Shown one piece after another: positions 55,173 through 64,000 of a stretch of 64,000 nt of DNA. Made by a program: the position numbers and the translations under genes. Every line of letters begins with the position of its first letter. The first letter of the stretch is position 1. Origin of the DNA: Candidatus Mycolicibacterium alkanivorans (GTDB lineage Bacteria > Actinomycetota > Actinomycetes > Mycobacteriales > Mycobacteriaceae). Where the stretch lies: NCBI RefSeq assembly GCF_022760805.1, contig NZ_JAIVFL010000001.1, positions 3,844,001-3,908,000 on the forward strand, read 5' to 3'. The notes beneath the pieces were generated by a model, which saw only the letters and a program-made list of their open reading frames with translations, was not told where the DNA came from and searched no databases.

Positions 55173-56214
55173 GTGCGCACCCTCGCGGTCCTCCTGTCGT
55201 CATTGACGTTGCTCCTGACGGGCCTGCGGAAGCGGGGGTGAGCCGCAGAAGCGGGCGGCGTCCACGGCGGTGGTGATCGTCTCCGGCGGGGATGCGACGA
55301 GTCCGTTCACCACCCCCGATCAGGCGTGCGCCACGGGGCTGGCCGCGGGCAACAGCGATACCGCGCTGCGCGAATATCTGCTCAAGCAGGGCTACGCCGT
55401 CTACACCTCTCCGGCGACGGCGGGACGCGGGCAGGTGACCGACCAGACCGGCTTCGGTCCGTTCGGGATGTGCCCGGTGACGCTGCCGGAGAACATGACG
55501 GTGAACTCGACGGGCAGTATCGACACCGCCGGCGAGCATCTGGCCCGATTCCTGGACTGGCTGCACACCGACAAGGGCGTCAACGAGGTCGACTTCGTGG
55601 CGCACTCGATGGGCGGGCTGTACTCGCGCGCGGCGGTCCGGGTGTTGACATCGACGAACTCGCCGGTGAAGGTCCGCTCGCTGACCACCATCGGCACGCC
55701 GTGGCAGGGCTCCTATCTGTCGGATTACGGCAACGGGCTGATGCCGCTGACCGACTGCCTGGGCGACAAGTTCTGCGAGACGGGGATGAAGGGCTTCGCC
55801 GACGAGGTGAGGCAGCTGATGGCCGGCTCGGGCCGCGAGGTCAACCAGGCGTTCCTGATGGGCAAGGACGGCTGGAACGAATTCCAGTCCGGGGTGCTCG
55901 ACAAGATCCCGGTGGTGCTGATCGCCGGCAAGAAGTTCACCAAGGATGGACAGGTGAATCCGGCGGTGTGGCCCAATGACGGATTCGTGGCGCTGCAGAG
56001 CGCGCTGGCCAAGAGCATCAGCGATCCGGTGCTGCCGCAGCGGCGCTGCTACACCTTCGACGACGTGCACAGCATCTACGTCGCCAACCTGGCCGGGCTG
56101 GACTGGAAGACCGCGCTGACGTGGGATCCGCAGGTGTTCGACGTCGTGCACAAGGCGATCGAGGACGCACCCAAGGCGCTGGAGAGCCCCAACCGGGAAG
56201 GCTGCCCCGCCTAG
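55173..56214 (+). pseudogene. Lipoprotein alpha/beta-hydrolase (lipase class 2-like) with a frameshift after the signal peptide
   Basis: The mature part (55222 onward) is a complete serine hydrolase: TAVVIVSGGDATSPF, nucleophile VDFVAHSMGGLYSRA, SLTTIGTPWQGSY and the His region FDDVHSIYV. The signal peptide (VRTLAVLLSSLTLLLTG from GTG 55173) is in a different frame and stops at a TGA at 55239-55241. Removing one G from the GGG at 55220-55222 joins both parts with a proper lipobox (LLLTAC). The gene is therefore a lipoprotein esterase broken by one base, or a sequencing error. Without repair, translation could only start at internal GTG codons near 55270, giving a cytoplasmic enzyme of about 314 residues. 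Confidence 0.78.
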
Positions 56215-56273
56215 GGACCGAACTCGACGGTCACCGGCGCGTGGTCGGACCACCGAAGCGCATCCGCCGGTAT
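56211..56273 (-). pseudogene. Exonuclease III (xthA) C-terminal relic
   Basis: Directly after the icd stop and in the same frame, 20 codons read IPADALRWSDHAPVTVEFGP and then TAG. SDHAPV is the conserved catalytic Asp-His motif near the end of exonuclease III/AP endonucleases, and the spacing to the stop fits that family. The remaining 90 percent of the gene is gone. The relic lies between icd and the convergent esterase, whose stop shares bases with the relic's TAG. Confidence 0.7.
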
Positions 56274-58511
<2,238 letters not shown>

Positions 58512-58670
58512 GTGCTGCTCTCCCGGCGTCGTGTTCGGTCCTTGTGGCAAGACGGCTATCAGTATTGCGTTGCTTCCGACGCTACGTGAGGGGGTCATCG
58601 CATCGGCGCAGAGGTCTGCGTCACACCTGTGGCCCGGATAACCGGCTGGCCAGCGGTCAACCGGGTGCGA

Positions 58671-58676
58671 TAGTCT
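58671..58676 (+). promoter_or_regulatory. Probable -10 box of the met operon
   Basis: TAGTCT lies 7 bp before the first base of the SAM-IV aptamer, so transcription would start at or next to the riboswitch. The 160 bp between it and the icd start show no other clear element. Confidence 0.5.
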
Positions 58677-58683
58677 TTGGTTC

Positions 58684-58803
58684 GGTCATGAGCGCCAGCG
58701 TCAAGCCCCGGCTTGCTGGCCGGCAACCCTCCAACCGCGGTGGGGTGCCCCGGGTGATGACCAGGTTGAGCAGCCGCGACCGGCTGCACGGCAAGCGCGG
58801 GTC
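58684..58803 (+). ncRNA. SAM-IV riboswitch upstream of metY-metX
   Basis: The 120-nt stretch starts GGTCATGAGCGCCAGCGTCA, contains the conserved core CCGGCAACCCTCCAACCGCG, the pseudoknot-forming GGGGTGCCCCGGGTGATGACC and the 3' hairpin with CGGCAAGCGCGGGTC. It matches my memory of the SAM-IV aptamer from Mycobacterium sp. MCS almost base for base, including the P1 pairing GGTCAT with ATGACC. SAM-IV binds S-adenosylmethionine and represses methionine genes. The expression platform lies in the next 165 nt; no simple terminator hairpin with a U tract is visible, so control may act on translation or Rho. Confidence 0.92.
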
Positions 58804-58839
58804 CGCAAAAACGGGCCCCGGAGTAGACAGGGAAACCTG

Positions 58840-58878
58840 ATGCACACCTATGGGTCCGTTATGAGCCACTGTCGCTGA
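58840..58878 (+). CDS. Possible 12-aa upstream ORF in the metY leader
   Basis: After the riboswitch a micro-ORF (MHTYGSVMSHCR) has an AGGGAAA ribosome binding site 5 to 10 bp before its ATG. It ends 90 bp before metY. It contains an inner ATG at codon 8. It may be a chance frame, or part of the expression platform. Confidence 0.25.
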   Translation: MHTYGSVMSHCR

Positions 58879-58968
58879 ACCCATCGCCGCCGGCATTCGT
58901 CGTTTCCGTGGCGGAGCTGTGCCGCACCGTCCTGACCCGACCGTCCCTCCCCGAGGAGCAATTTCCCC

Positions 58969-60321
58969 ATGAGCACCCCTGACACTGAGGATTTCACCGC
59001 CAACTGGTCGTTCGAGACCAAGCAGATCCACGCCGGGCAGACCCCGGACGGCACCACCCACGCCCGGGCCCTGCCGATCTACCAGACCACGTCGTACACC
59101 TTCGACAACACCGAGCACGCCGCCGCGCTGTTCGGACTGGCCGAGCCGGGCAACATCTACACCCGGATCATGAACCCCACCCAGGACACGGTCGAGCAGC
59201 GCGTCGCCGCCCTGGAGGGCGGTGTCGCAGCGCTGTTCCTGGCCTCCGGTCAGGCCGCGGAAACCTTCGCGATCCTCAACCTGGCCAGCGCGGGCGATCA
59301 CCTCGTGGCCTCCCCCCGGCTCTACGGCGGCACCTACAACCTGCTGCACTACAGCCTGCCCAAGCTGGGCATCGAGACCACGTTCGTCGAGGACCCCGAC
59401 GATCTGGACTCGTGGCAGAAGGCCGTCCGGCCGAACACCAAGGCGTTCTTCGCCGAGACCATCTCCAACCCGCAGATCGACATCCTGGACATCCCCGGCG
59501 TCGCCAAGGTCGCCCACGACAACGGGGTGCCCCTGATCGTCGACAACACCATCGCGACGCCGTACCTGATCCAGCCGATCGCCCACGGGGCGGACATCGT
59601 CGTGCACTCGGCCACCAAGTACCTCGGCGGCCACGGCACCGCGATCGCAGGTGTGATCGTCGACAGCGGCAACTTCGACTGGACATCGGGCCGCTTCCCT
59701 GGCTTCACCACCCCGGACCCCAGCTACCACGGCGTCGTGTTCGCCGACCTCGGCGCGCCGGCCTATGCGCTCAAGGCCCGAGTCCAGCTGCTGCGCGACC
59801 TCGGTTCGGCGGCCTCGCCGTTCAACGCCTTCCTGGTGTCACAGGGTCTGGAGACGCTGAGCCTGCGGATCGAACGCCACGTCGCCAACGCCCAGAAGGT
59901 GGCCGAGTACCTCGAAGGCCGCGAGGACGTGGTGAAGGTGAACTACGCGGGCCTGCCCAGCTCGCCGTGGCACGAGCGGGCCAAGAAGCTGGCGCCCAAG
60001 GGAACCGGTGCGGTGCTGGCCTTCGAGCTGGCTGGCGGCATCGAGGCGGGCAAGGCGTTCGTCAACGCCTTGAAGCTGCACAGCCACGTAGCCAACATCG
60101 GTGACGTGCGCTCGCTGGTGATCCACCCAGCGTCGACCACCCACCAGCAGTTGTCCGCCGAGGAGCAGTTGGCCACCGGCGTGACACCGGGCCTGGTCCG
60201 GCTGGCCGTTGGGATCGAGGGAATCGACGACATCCTGGCCGACCTGGAGCGCGGTTTCGCCGCCGCCAAGTCGCTGGCCGGCGCGGACGCCTCGGACCCT
60301 CGGGCCGTGGCGGCCTTTTGA
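58969..60321 (+). CDS. metY: O-acetylhomoserine sulfhydrylase
   Basis: The 450-residue PLP enzyme of the Cys/Met metabolism family makes homocysteine from O-acetylhomoserine and sulfide. It has the long-form MetY N-terminus ([20 protein letters not shown]), the [15 protein letters not shown] motif and the PLP lysine in [13 protein letters not shown] (Lys217). It is the orthologue of Rv3340 (annotated metC there). A GAGGAG ribosome binding site lies about 10 bp upstream. It is first in the metY-metX-methyltransferase operon under the SAM-IV riboswitch. Confidence 0.95.
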   Translation: MSTPDTEDFTANWSFETKQIHAGQTPDGTTHARALPIYQTTSYTFDNTEHAAALFGLAEPGNIYTRIMNPTQDTVEQRVAALEGGVAALFLASGQAAETFAILNLASAGDHLVASPRLYGGTYNLLHYSLPKLGIETTFVEDPDDLDSWQKAVRPNTKAFFAETISNPQIDILDIPGVAKVAHDNGVPLIVDNTIATPYLIQPIAHGADIVVHSATKYLGGHGTAIAGVIVDSGNFDWTSGRFPGFTTPDPSYHGVVFADLGAPAYALKARVQLLRDLGSAASPFNAFLVSQGLETLSLRIERHVANAQKVAEYLEGREDVVKVNYAGLPSSPWHERAKKLAPKGTGAVLAFELAGGIEAGKAFVNALKLHSHVANIGDVRSLVIHPASTTHQQLSAEEQLATGVTPGLVRLAVGIEGIDDILADLERGFAAAKSLAGADASDPRAVAAF

Positions 60322-60332
60322 GGGAGCCGAAC

Positions 60333-61472
60333 GTGACTGCCACAGATGAGCGCGCCGTGACGCTGCCGGCCGAAGGTGAGGTCGGCGTCGTCGACATCGG
60401 CCCGCTGACGCTGGAGAACGGCGCGGTGATCGAGGACGTCTCGATCGCGGTGCAGCGGTGGGGCGAGCTGTCCCCCAACCGCGACAACGTGGTCGTCGTC
60501 CTGCACGCGCTCACCGGCGACTCACATGTCACCGGTCCCGCCGGGCCCGGACATCCGACGCCGGGCTGGTGGGACGGGGTGGCCGGCCCGGGCGCCCCGA
60601 TCGACACCAACCGCTGGTGCGCGGTCGCCACCAACGTGCTGGGCGGCTGTCGTGGCTCCACCGGGCCCAGCTCGCTGGCCCGCGACGGCAGGCCGTGGGG
60701 CTCGCGCTTCCCGCTGATCACGGTGCGCGACCAGATGGCCGCCGACGTCGCGGCGCTGGCCGCGCTGGGCATCACCGAGGTCGCCGCGGTCATCGGTGGT
60801 TCGATGGGCGGCGCCCGCGCGCTGGAGTGGATGATCGGCTACCCCGAGCGGGTGCGTGCCGCGCTGGTGCTTGCCGTCGGCGCGCGCGCCACGGCCGACC
60901 AGATCGGGACGCAGAGCACCCAGATCGCGGCGATCAAGTCCGACCCCGATTGGCAGGGCGGTGATTACCACGGCACCGGTCGCAGCCCGCAGACGGGACT
61001 GGAGCTGGCCCGTCGCTTCGCGCATCTGACCTACCGCGGCGAGGTCGAGCTGGACACCCGCTTCGGCAACGGCACCCAGGGCGATGAGGACCCGCTGACC
61101 GGTGGCCGCTACGCGGTGCAGAACTACCTGGAGTACCAGGGCGCCAAGCTGGTCAAGCGATTCGACGCGGGCAGCTACGTGGCGCTGACCGAGACGCTGT
61201 CCAACCACGACGTGGGCCGCGGACGCGGCGGGGTGAGTGCCGCGTTGCGCTCCTGCCCGGTGCCGACCGTGGTCGGCGGGATCACCTCCGACCGGCTCTA
61301 CCCGCTGCGGCTGCAGCAGGAGCTGGCTGATCTGCTGCCCGGCTGCAACGGGCTCACCGTGGTCGAGTCGATCTACGGCCACGACGGCTTCCTGGTCGAA
61401 ACCGAGGCGGTGGGCCAGCTGATCAAGCAGACCCTCGACCTGGCCGACGGGGACGGGGCGCGCCGGCTGTGA
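60333..61472 (+). CDS. metX: Homoserine O-acetyltransferase
   Basis: From the GTG at 60333, with GGGAG 7 bp upstream, the protein has 379 residues, the length of M. tuberculosis MetA/MetX (Rv3341). A TTG at 60318 overlapping the metY stop is less likely. The alpha/beta-hydrolase-fold enzyme acetylates homoserine. The nucleophile is Ser157 in [14 protein letters not shown], with the Asp-His pair in the C-terminal region (SDRLYP and YGHDGFLVE). It supplies the MetY substrate, so one riboswitch governs two consecutive steps. Confidence 0.95.
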   Translation: MTATDERAVTLPAEGEVGVVDIGPLTLENGAVIEDVSIAVQRWGELSPNRDNVVVVLHALTGDSHVTGPAGPGHPTPGWWDGVAGPGAPIDTNRWCAVATNVLGGCRGSTGPSSLARDGRPWGSRFPLITVRDQMAADVAALAALGITEVAAVIGGSMGGARALEWMIGYPERVRAALVLAVGARATADQIGTQSTQIAAIKSDPDWQGGDYHGTGRSPQTGLELARRFAHLTYRGEVELDTRFGNGTQGDEDPLTGGRYAVQNYLEYQGAKLVKRFDAGSYVALTETLSNHDVGRGRGGVSAALRSCPVPTVVGGITSDRLYPLRLQQELADLLPGCNGLTVVESIYGHDGFLVETEAVGQLIKQTLDLADGDGARRL

Positions 61473-62203
61473 CCGAGTCACGCCCGGATCGGTCGCTGTC
61501 CTTCGGGTCAGAGGCCGCCGCCTACGAGCGGGGCCGGCCGTCGTATCCGCCGGAGGCGATCGACTGGCTGCTGCCGCCGGGTACGCGTGACGTCCTCGAC
61601 CTGGGTGCCGGGACCGGCAAGCTGACCACCCGCCTCGTGGAGCGCGGCCTCGACGTCGTTGCCGTCGACCCGATCGCCGAGATGCTCGAACTGTTGAGCT
61701 CGGCACTGCCGGACACGCCGGCGCTGCTGGGCACCGCCGAGCAGATCCCGTTGCCCGACAACAGTGTTGACACTGTGCTGGTGGCGCAAGCCTGGCACTG
61801 GTTCGACCCGGAGCGCGCGGTCGCCGAGGTGGCGCGGGTGCTGCGGCCCGGCGGTCGACTCGGGCTGGTGTGGAACACCCGCGACGAACGACTGGGCTGG
61901 GTCAAGGATTTGGGCAACATCATCGGCCACGAGAACGACCGCTTCAGCGAACAGGTGAGCCTGCCTGCGCCGTTCGCCGATCTCGCACGCCGTCGCGTCG
62001 AGTGGACGAATTACCTTACCCCGCAAGCACTTATCGACCTGGTGGCCTCGCGGAGCTACTGCATCACCTCCCCGGCGGAGGTCCGCACCCGTACGCTCGA
62101 TCAGGTGCGTGAGCTGCTGGCCACCCATCCCGCGCTGGCCAACTCCAGCGGACTGGCGTTGCCCTACATCACCGTGTGCATCCGCGCGACCCTCGACGGC
62201 TAG
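61469..62203 (+). CDS. Class I SAM-dependent methyltransferase (Rv3342-like)
   Basis: The 244-residue protein starts at a GTG overlapping the metX stop (GTGA). It has motif [16 protein letters not shown] for SAM, an acidic residue after it ([10 protein letters not shown]), and [15 protein letters not shown] as the post-III segment of UbiE/Methyltransf_11 enzymes. Its acceptor is unknown. Being last in a SAM-IV-controlled operon, its production is tied to the SAM level, which makes sense for a SAM consumer only if it has a role in methionine economy; this is speculation. Confidence 0.88.
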   Translation: MTESRPDRSLSFGSEAAAYERGRPSYPPEAIDWLLPPGTRDVLDLGAGTGKLTTRLVERGLDVVAVDPIAEMLELLSSALPDTPALLGTAEQIPLPDNSVDTVLVAQAWHWFDPERAVAEVARVLRPGGRLGLVWNTRDERLGWVKDLGNIIGHENDRFSEQVSLPAPFADLARRRVEWTNYLTPQALIDLVASRSYCITSPAEVRTRTLDQVRELLATHPALANSSGLALPYITVCIRATLDG

Positions 62204-62204
62204 G

Positions 62205-62534
62205 CTAACCGGTGCCCAGCGGGTCGATGGTCGAGGCGATGTAGACCATCACCACACACACGGTGGTCATCGTGGCGAAGTCGACTCCCCGGGAGCGCAC
62301 CACCAACAGGCCGGCCCGCTCATCGGACAGCAGCAGCCGGTAGGCGGCGGCCACCCCGACCCCGATGCCGATCAGCAGCGAACCCCGGCGCCAGAAGCCA
62401 ACGGCCACCAGCACACACGCCAGCAGGAAGATCAGGAAGACGCTCAGGATCGGCCACTGCGCGCGCACCACGCGGCGGACGAAGTCGACCGCCTCTTCGC
62501 GGGTCGGCAGCCGGCGCCGCGCCCGAGCGGTCAC
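62205..62534 (-). CDS. DUF3017 small membrane protein
   Basis: From the GTG at 62534, overlapping the folD stop as GTGA, the protein has 109 residues with three hydrophobic segments (about 27-48, 51-68 and 85-105). It matches the DUF3017 family that follows folD in many actinobacteria (Rv3355c). Its function is unknown. Its stop is 1 bp from the convergent methyltransferase stop. Confidence 0.8.
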   Translation of the reverse strand: MTARARRRLPTREEAVDFVRRVVRAQWPILSVFLIFLLACVLVAVGFWRRGSLLIGIGVGVAAAYRLLLSDERAGLLVVRSRGVDFATMTTVCVVMVYIASTIDPLGTG

Positions 62535-63397
62535 AGCGCCCCTTCGGCCAGTTCGACGACGTTGGTGAGCAGGAACGCCCGGGTCAGCGGACCCACCCCA
62601 CCCGGGTTGGGCGAGATGTGCCCGGCCACTTCCCACACGTCGGGGTGCACGTCGCCGGTGAGCTTGCCGTCCACCCGGCTCACACCGACGTCGACCACCG
62701 CCGCGCCCGGACGGACCATGTCGGCGGTCAGCATGTGCGGCACACCCACGGCGGCGACGATGATGTCGGCCTGCCGGGTCAGCGAGGGCAGATCGCGAGT
62801 TCCGGTGTGGCACAACGTAACTGTGGCATTCTCACTGCGGCGGGTAAGCAGCAGGCCCAGCGGGCGACCCACGGTGACACCGCGGCCGATCACCACCACG
62901 TGCGCGCCGGCGATCGGTACGTCATAGCGGCGCAGCAGATGCACGATGCCGCGCGGCGTGCACGGCAGCGGGGCGTCCTTGCCCAGCACCAGGCGGCCGA
63001 GGTTGGTCGGGTGCAGCCCGTCGGCGTCCTTGGCCGGGTCCACCCGCTCCAGCGCGGCGTTCTCGTCGAGGTGATGAGGCAGCGGCAGTTGCACGATGTA
63101 GCCCGTGCACTCCGGGTTGGCGTTGAGCTCGTCGAGCGTCTCGTCGAGCTCGGCCTGGCTGACGTCGGCGGGCAGGTCGCGGCGGATCGAGGTGATGCCG
63201 ACCTTGGCGCAGTCGGAGTGCTTGCCGCGGACGTACGCGTGCGACCCGGGGTCGTCGCCCACCAGCACGGTGCCCAGCCCCGGGGTGCGGCCGGCGGCGG
63301 TCAGCGCCGCGACGCGCTCGGCGAGATCGACGAAGATCTCGTCGCGGGTGAGCTTGCCGTCCAGGGTGTCAGCGACCACGGCTGACCATTCTTCCAT
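62531..63397 (-). CDS. folD: Methylenetetrahydrofolate dehydrogenase / cyclohydrolase
   Basis: The bifunctional one-carbon enzyme has 288 residues from the ATG at 63397; a GTG at 63379 is closer to the start of similarity. Motifs are [14 protein letters not shown] with the catalytic Lys, [23 protein letters not shown] and [17 protein letters not shown] for NADP. It is the orthologue of Rv3356c. The longer frame to 63838 runs through the promoter and the divergent FHA gene and is not real. It is near metY-metX, also tied to methyl supply. Confidence 0.94.
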   Translation of the reverse strand: MEEWSAVVADTLDGKLTRDEIFVDLAERVAALTAAGRTPGLGTVLVGDDPGSHAYVRGKHSDCAKVGITSIRRDLPADVSQAELDETLDELNANPECTGYIVQLPLPHHLDENAALERVDPAKDADGLHPTNLGRLVLGKDAPLPCTPRGIVHLLRRYDVPIAGAHVVVIGRGVTVGRPLGLLLTRRSENATVTLCHTGTRDLPSLTRQADIIVAAVGVPHMLTADMVRPGAAVVDVGVSRVDGKLTGDVHPDVWEVAGHISPNPGGVGPLTRAFLLTNVVELAEGAL

Positions 63398-63472
63398 TGA
63401 CCGCGACACCTCCGTTGACAGACCGGACGCCGCCGGCGCTGCCGCCTGACGGGCGAGCCGGGTCGCGACCGA

Positions 63473-63478
63473 TACAGT
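63473..63478 (+). promoter_or_regulatory. Leaderless -10 box of the FHA gene (TACAGT)
   Basis: TACAGT followed by 7 bp and the ATG at 63486, the same geometry as the other leaderless starts in the window. Confidence 0.5.
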
Positions 63479-63485
63479 TGTGGCG

Positions 63486-64000
63486 ATGAGTCGACCAGCC
63501 GCGCCCGCGCTGACCGTTCGGTCCGACGGCTCGGAGCGCACCTTCGCCGCAGGGCACGACGTCGTGGTTGGCCGCGACCTTCGTGCTGACGTGCGCATCG
63601 CGCACCCGCTGATCTCGCGTGCCCATTTGGTGTTGCGCTTCGACCACGGCCGGTGGATGGCGATCGACAACGGGTCGCTCAACGGCATGTTCGTCAACGG
63701 CCGCCGGATGACGTCGGTCGACATCACCGACGGGACGACGGTCAACGTCGGCAACCCCGACGGGCCCACCATCAACTTCGGAGTCGGCCGGCACCAGGGT
63801 TCGGTGGGTCGTCCGCCGCAGACGTCCTCGGTGCGCATCTCGGCGCCGCCGTCGAGCCCGTCGTGGCCGAGCTACCAGCCGCCACCGCAACCGCAACCGA
63901 GCTACCAGCCGCCCGCGGCCGCGCCGACTCAGATGCGCCCGATCGAGAGCAGGTCCGGCGGTTCGTCGAACATCGCGACCTCGATGCTGAAGATCCTGCG
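63486..64000 (+). CDS. FHA-domain ABC transporter, Rv1747-like (partial, runs off the window)
   Basis: The first 171 codons encode an FHA domain (about 8-95) with [20 protein letters not shown], where the Arg and Ser-Arg-His residues bind phosphothreonine, and a [12 protein letters not shown] strand. A Pro/Gln-rich linker follows, with two PSYQPP units at about 123-145. The sequence closely resembles the start of M. tuberculosis Rv1747, an ABC exporter with two FHA domains regulated by PknF. The transporter domains would lie beyond the window end. In M. tuberculosis Rv1747 is elsewhere on the chromosome. Confidence 0.82.
   Translation, partial: MSRPAAPALTVRSDGSERTFAAGHDVVVGRDLRADVRIAHPLISRAHLVLRFDHGRWMAIDNGSLNGMFVNGRRMTSVDITDGTTVNVGNPDGPTINFGVGRHQGSVGRPPQTSSVRISAPPSSPSWPSYQPPPQPQPSYQPPAAAPTQMRPIESRSGGSSNIATSMLKIL

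Noticed and set aside
56241..56253. Odd-centred palindrome GTGGTC-G-GACCAC as an operator or terminator
   Set aside because: It falls within the RWSDHA codons of the exonuclease III relic, which explain it better.
62531..63838. N-terminal extension of folD to 63838
   Set aside because: The added part is the shadow of the divergent FHA gene and its promoter. FolD similarity starts just after 63397.

Overview
The window is a high-GC, densely packed stretch of actinobacterial chromosome. Gene content and order point to a Mycobacterium, most likely a fast-growing environmental (Mycolicibacterium-type) species. From left to right the recognisable genes follow the order that I recall for the M. 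tuberculosis Rv3290c-Rv3356c segment: lat, lrpA, Rv3292, pcd, lhr, nei, glpD2, lpdA, Rv3304, amiA1/amiB1, deoD, pmmB, upp, Rv3311, add, deoA, cdd, sdhCDAB, Rv3329, dacB1, Rv3335c, trpS, icd, metC/metA, Rv3342, Rv3355c, folD. Several M. tuberculosis neighbours are missing, and other genes are inserted. A near-canonical SAM-IV riboswitch, LexA boxes of the mycobacterial type, overlapping ATGA/GTGA junctions and many apparently leaderless promoters fit this assignment. This is inference from recognition; no database search was run.

Layout. 1-3.2 kb: end of an unknown gene, a Rho-N-like mini-protein, a PAS-ANTAR regulator, a sensor-domain lipoprotein and lysine 6-aminotransferase (lat). 3.3-8.3 kb: a block inserted between lat and lrpA, holding a giant CtpI-type P-type ATPase and a membrane protein with a Lys/Ala/Pro repeat tail. 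8.3-12.4 kb: lrpA, a DUF1338/HglS-type 2-oxoadipate dioxygenase, the pcd aldehyde dehydrogenase and a TetR regulator; together with lat these form a lysine catabolic set. 12.4-14.6 kb: a gene graveyard with a cytochrome P450 scrap, a broken LuxR regulator and an orphan secreted-protein-like stretch. 14.6-21.8 kb: lhr helicase, a LexA-box DUF222/HNH gene, nei and a DUF1269 protein. 21.9-30.8 kb (minus strand, apart from a plus-strand AIG2-like gene): pseudouridine synthase, glpD and lpdA; then an AbiEi/DUF559-like gene bracketed by inverted 58-bp repeats; then galE and two M20 amidohydrolases.

30.8-43.4 kb: nucleoside salvage (deoD, upp, add, deoA, cdd) with pmmB, an Rv3311-like protein, a decayed alpha/beta hydrolase, a large MmpL transporter and a second LexA-box DUF222/HNH gene. 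A tiny leaderless cysteine-rich ORF sits directly before pmmB. 43.6-47.0 kb: sdhCDAB. 47.2-51.7 kb: a CMD-family protein, then an amino-acid permease, an AsnC regulator and a class III aminotransferase. 51.8-58.5 kb: dacB1, a YihY/BrkB membrane protein, trpS, a frameshifted lipoprotein esterase, a 20-codon exonuclease III relic and monomeric NADP-isocitrate dehydrogenase. 58.7-62.2 kb: SAM-IV riboswitch, metY, metX and a methyltransferase. 62.2-64 kb: DUF3017, folD and the start of an FHA-domain ABC transporter (Rv1747-like), cut by the window edge.

Most of the window is ordinary housekeeping and salvage metabolism. The items most worth a second look are the Cys-rich leaderless micro-ORF before pmmB, the LexA boxes laid over leaderless starts of both HNH genes, the inverted-repeat-bracketed AbiEi-like gene, and the exonuclease relic in frame behind icd. 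I saw no CRISPR array, rRNA, tRNA or complete insertion sequence.
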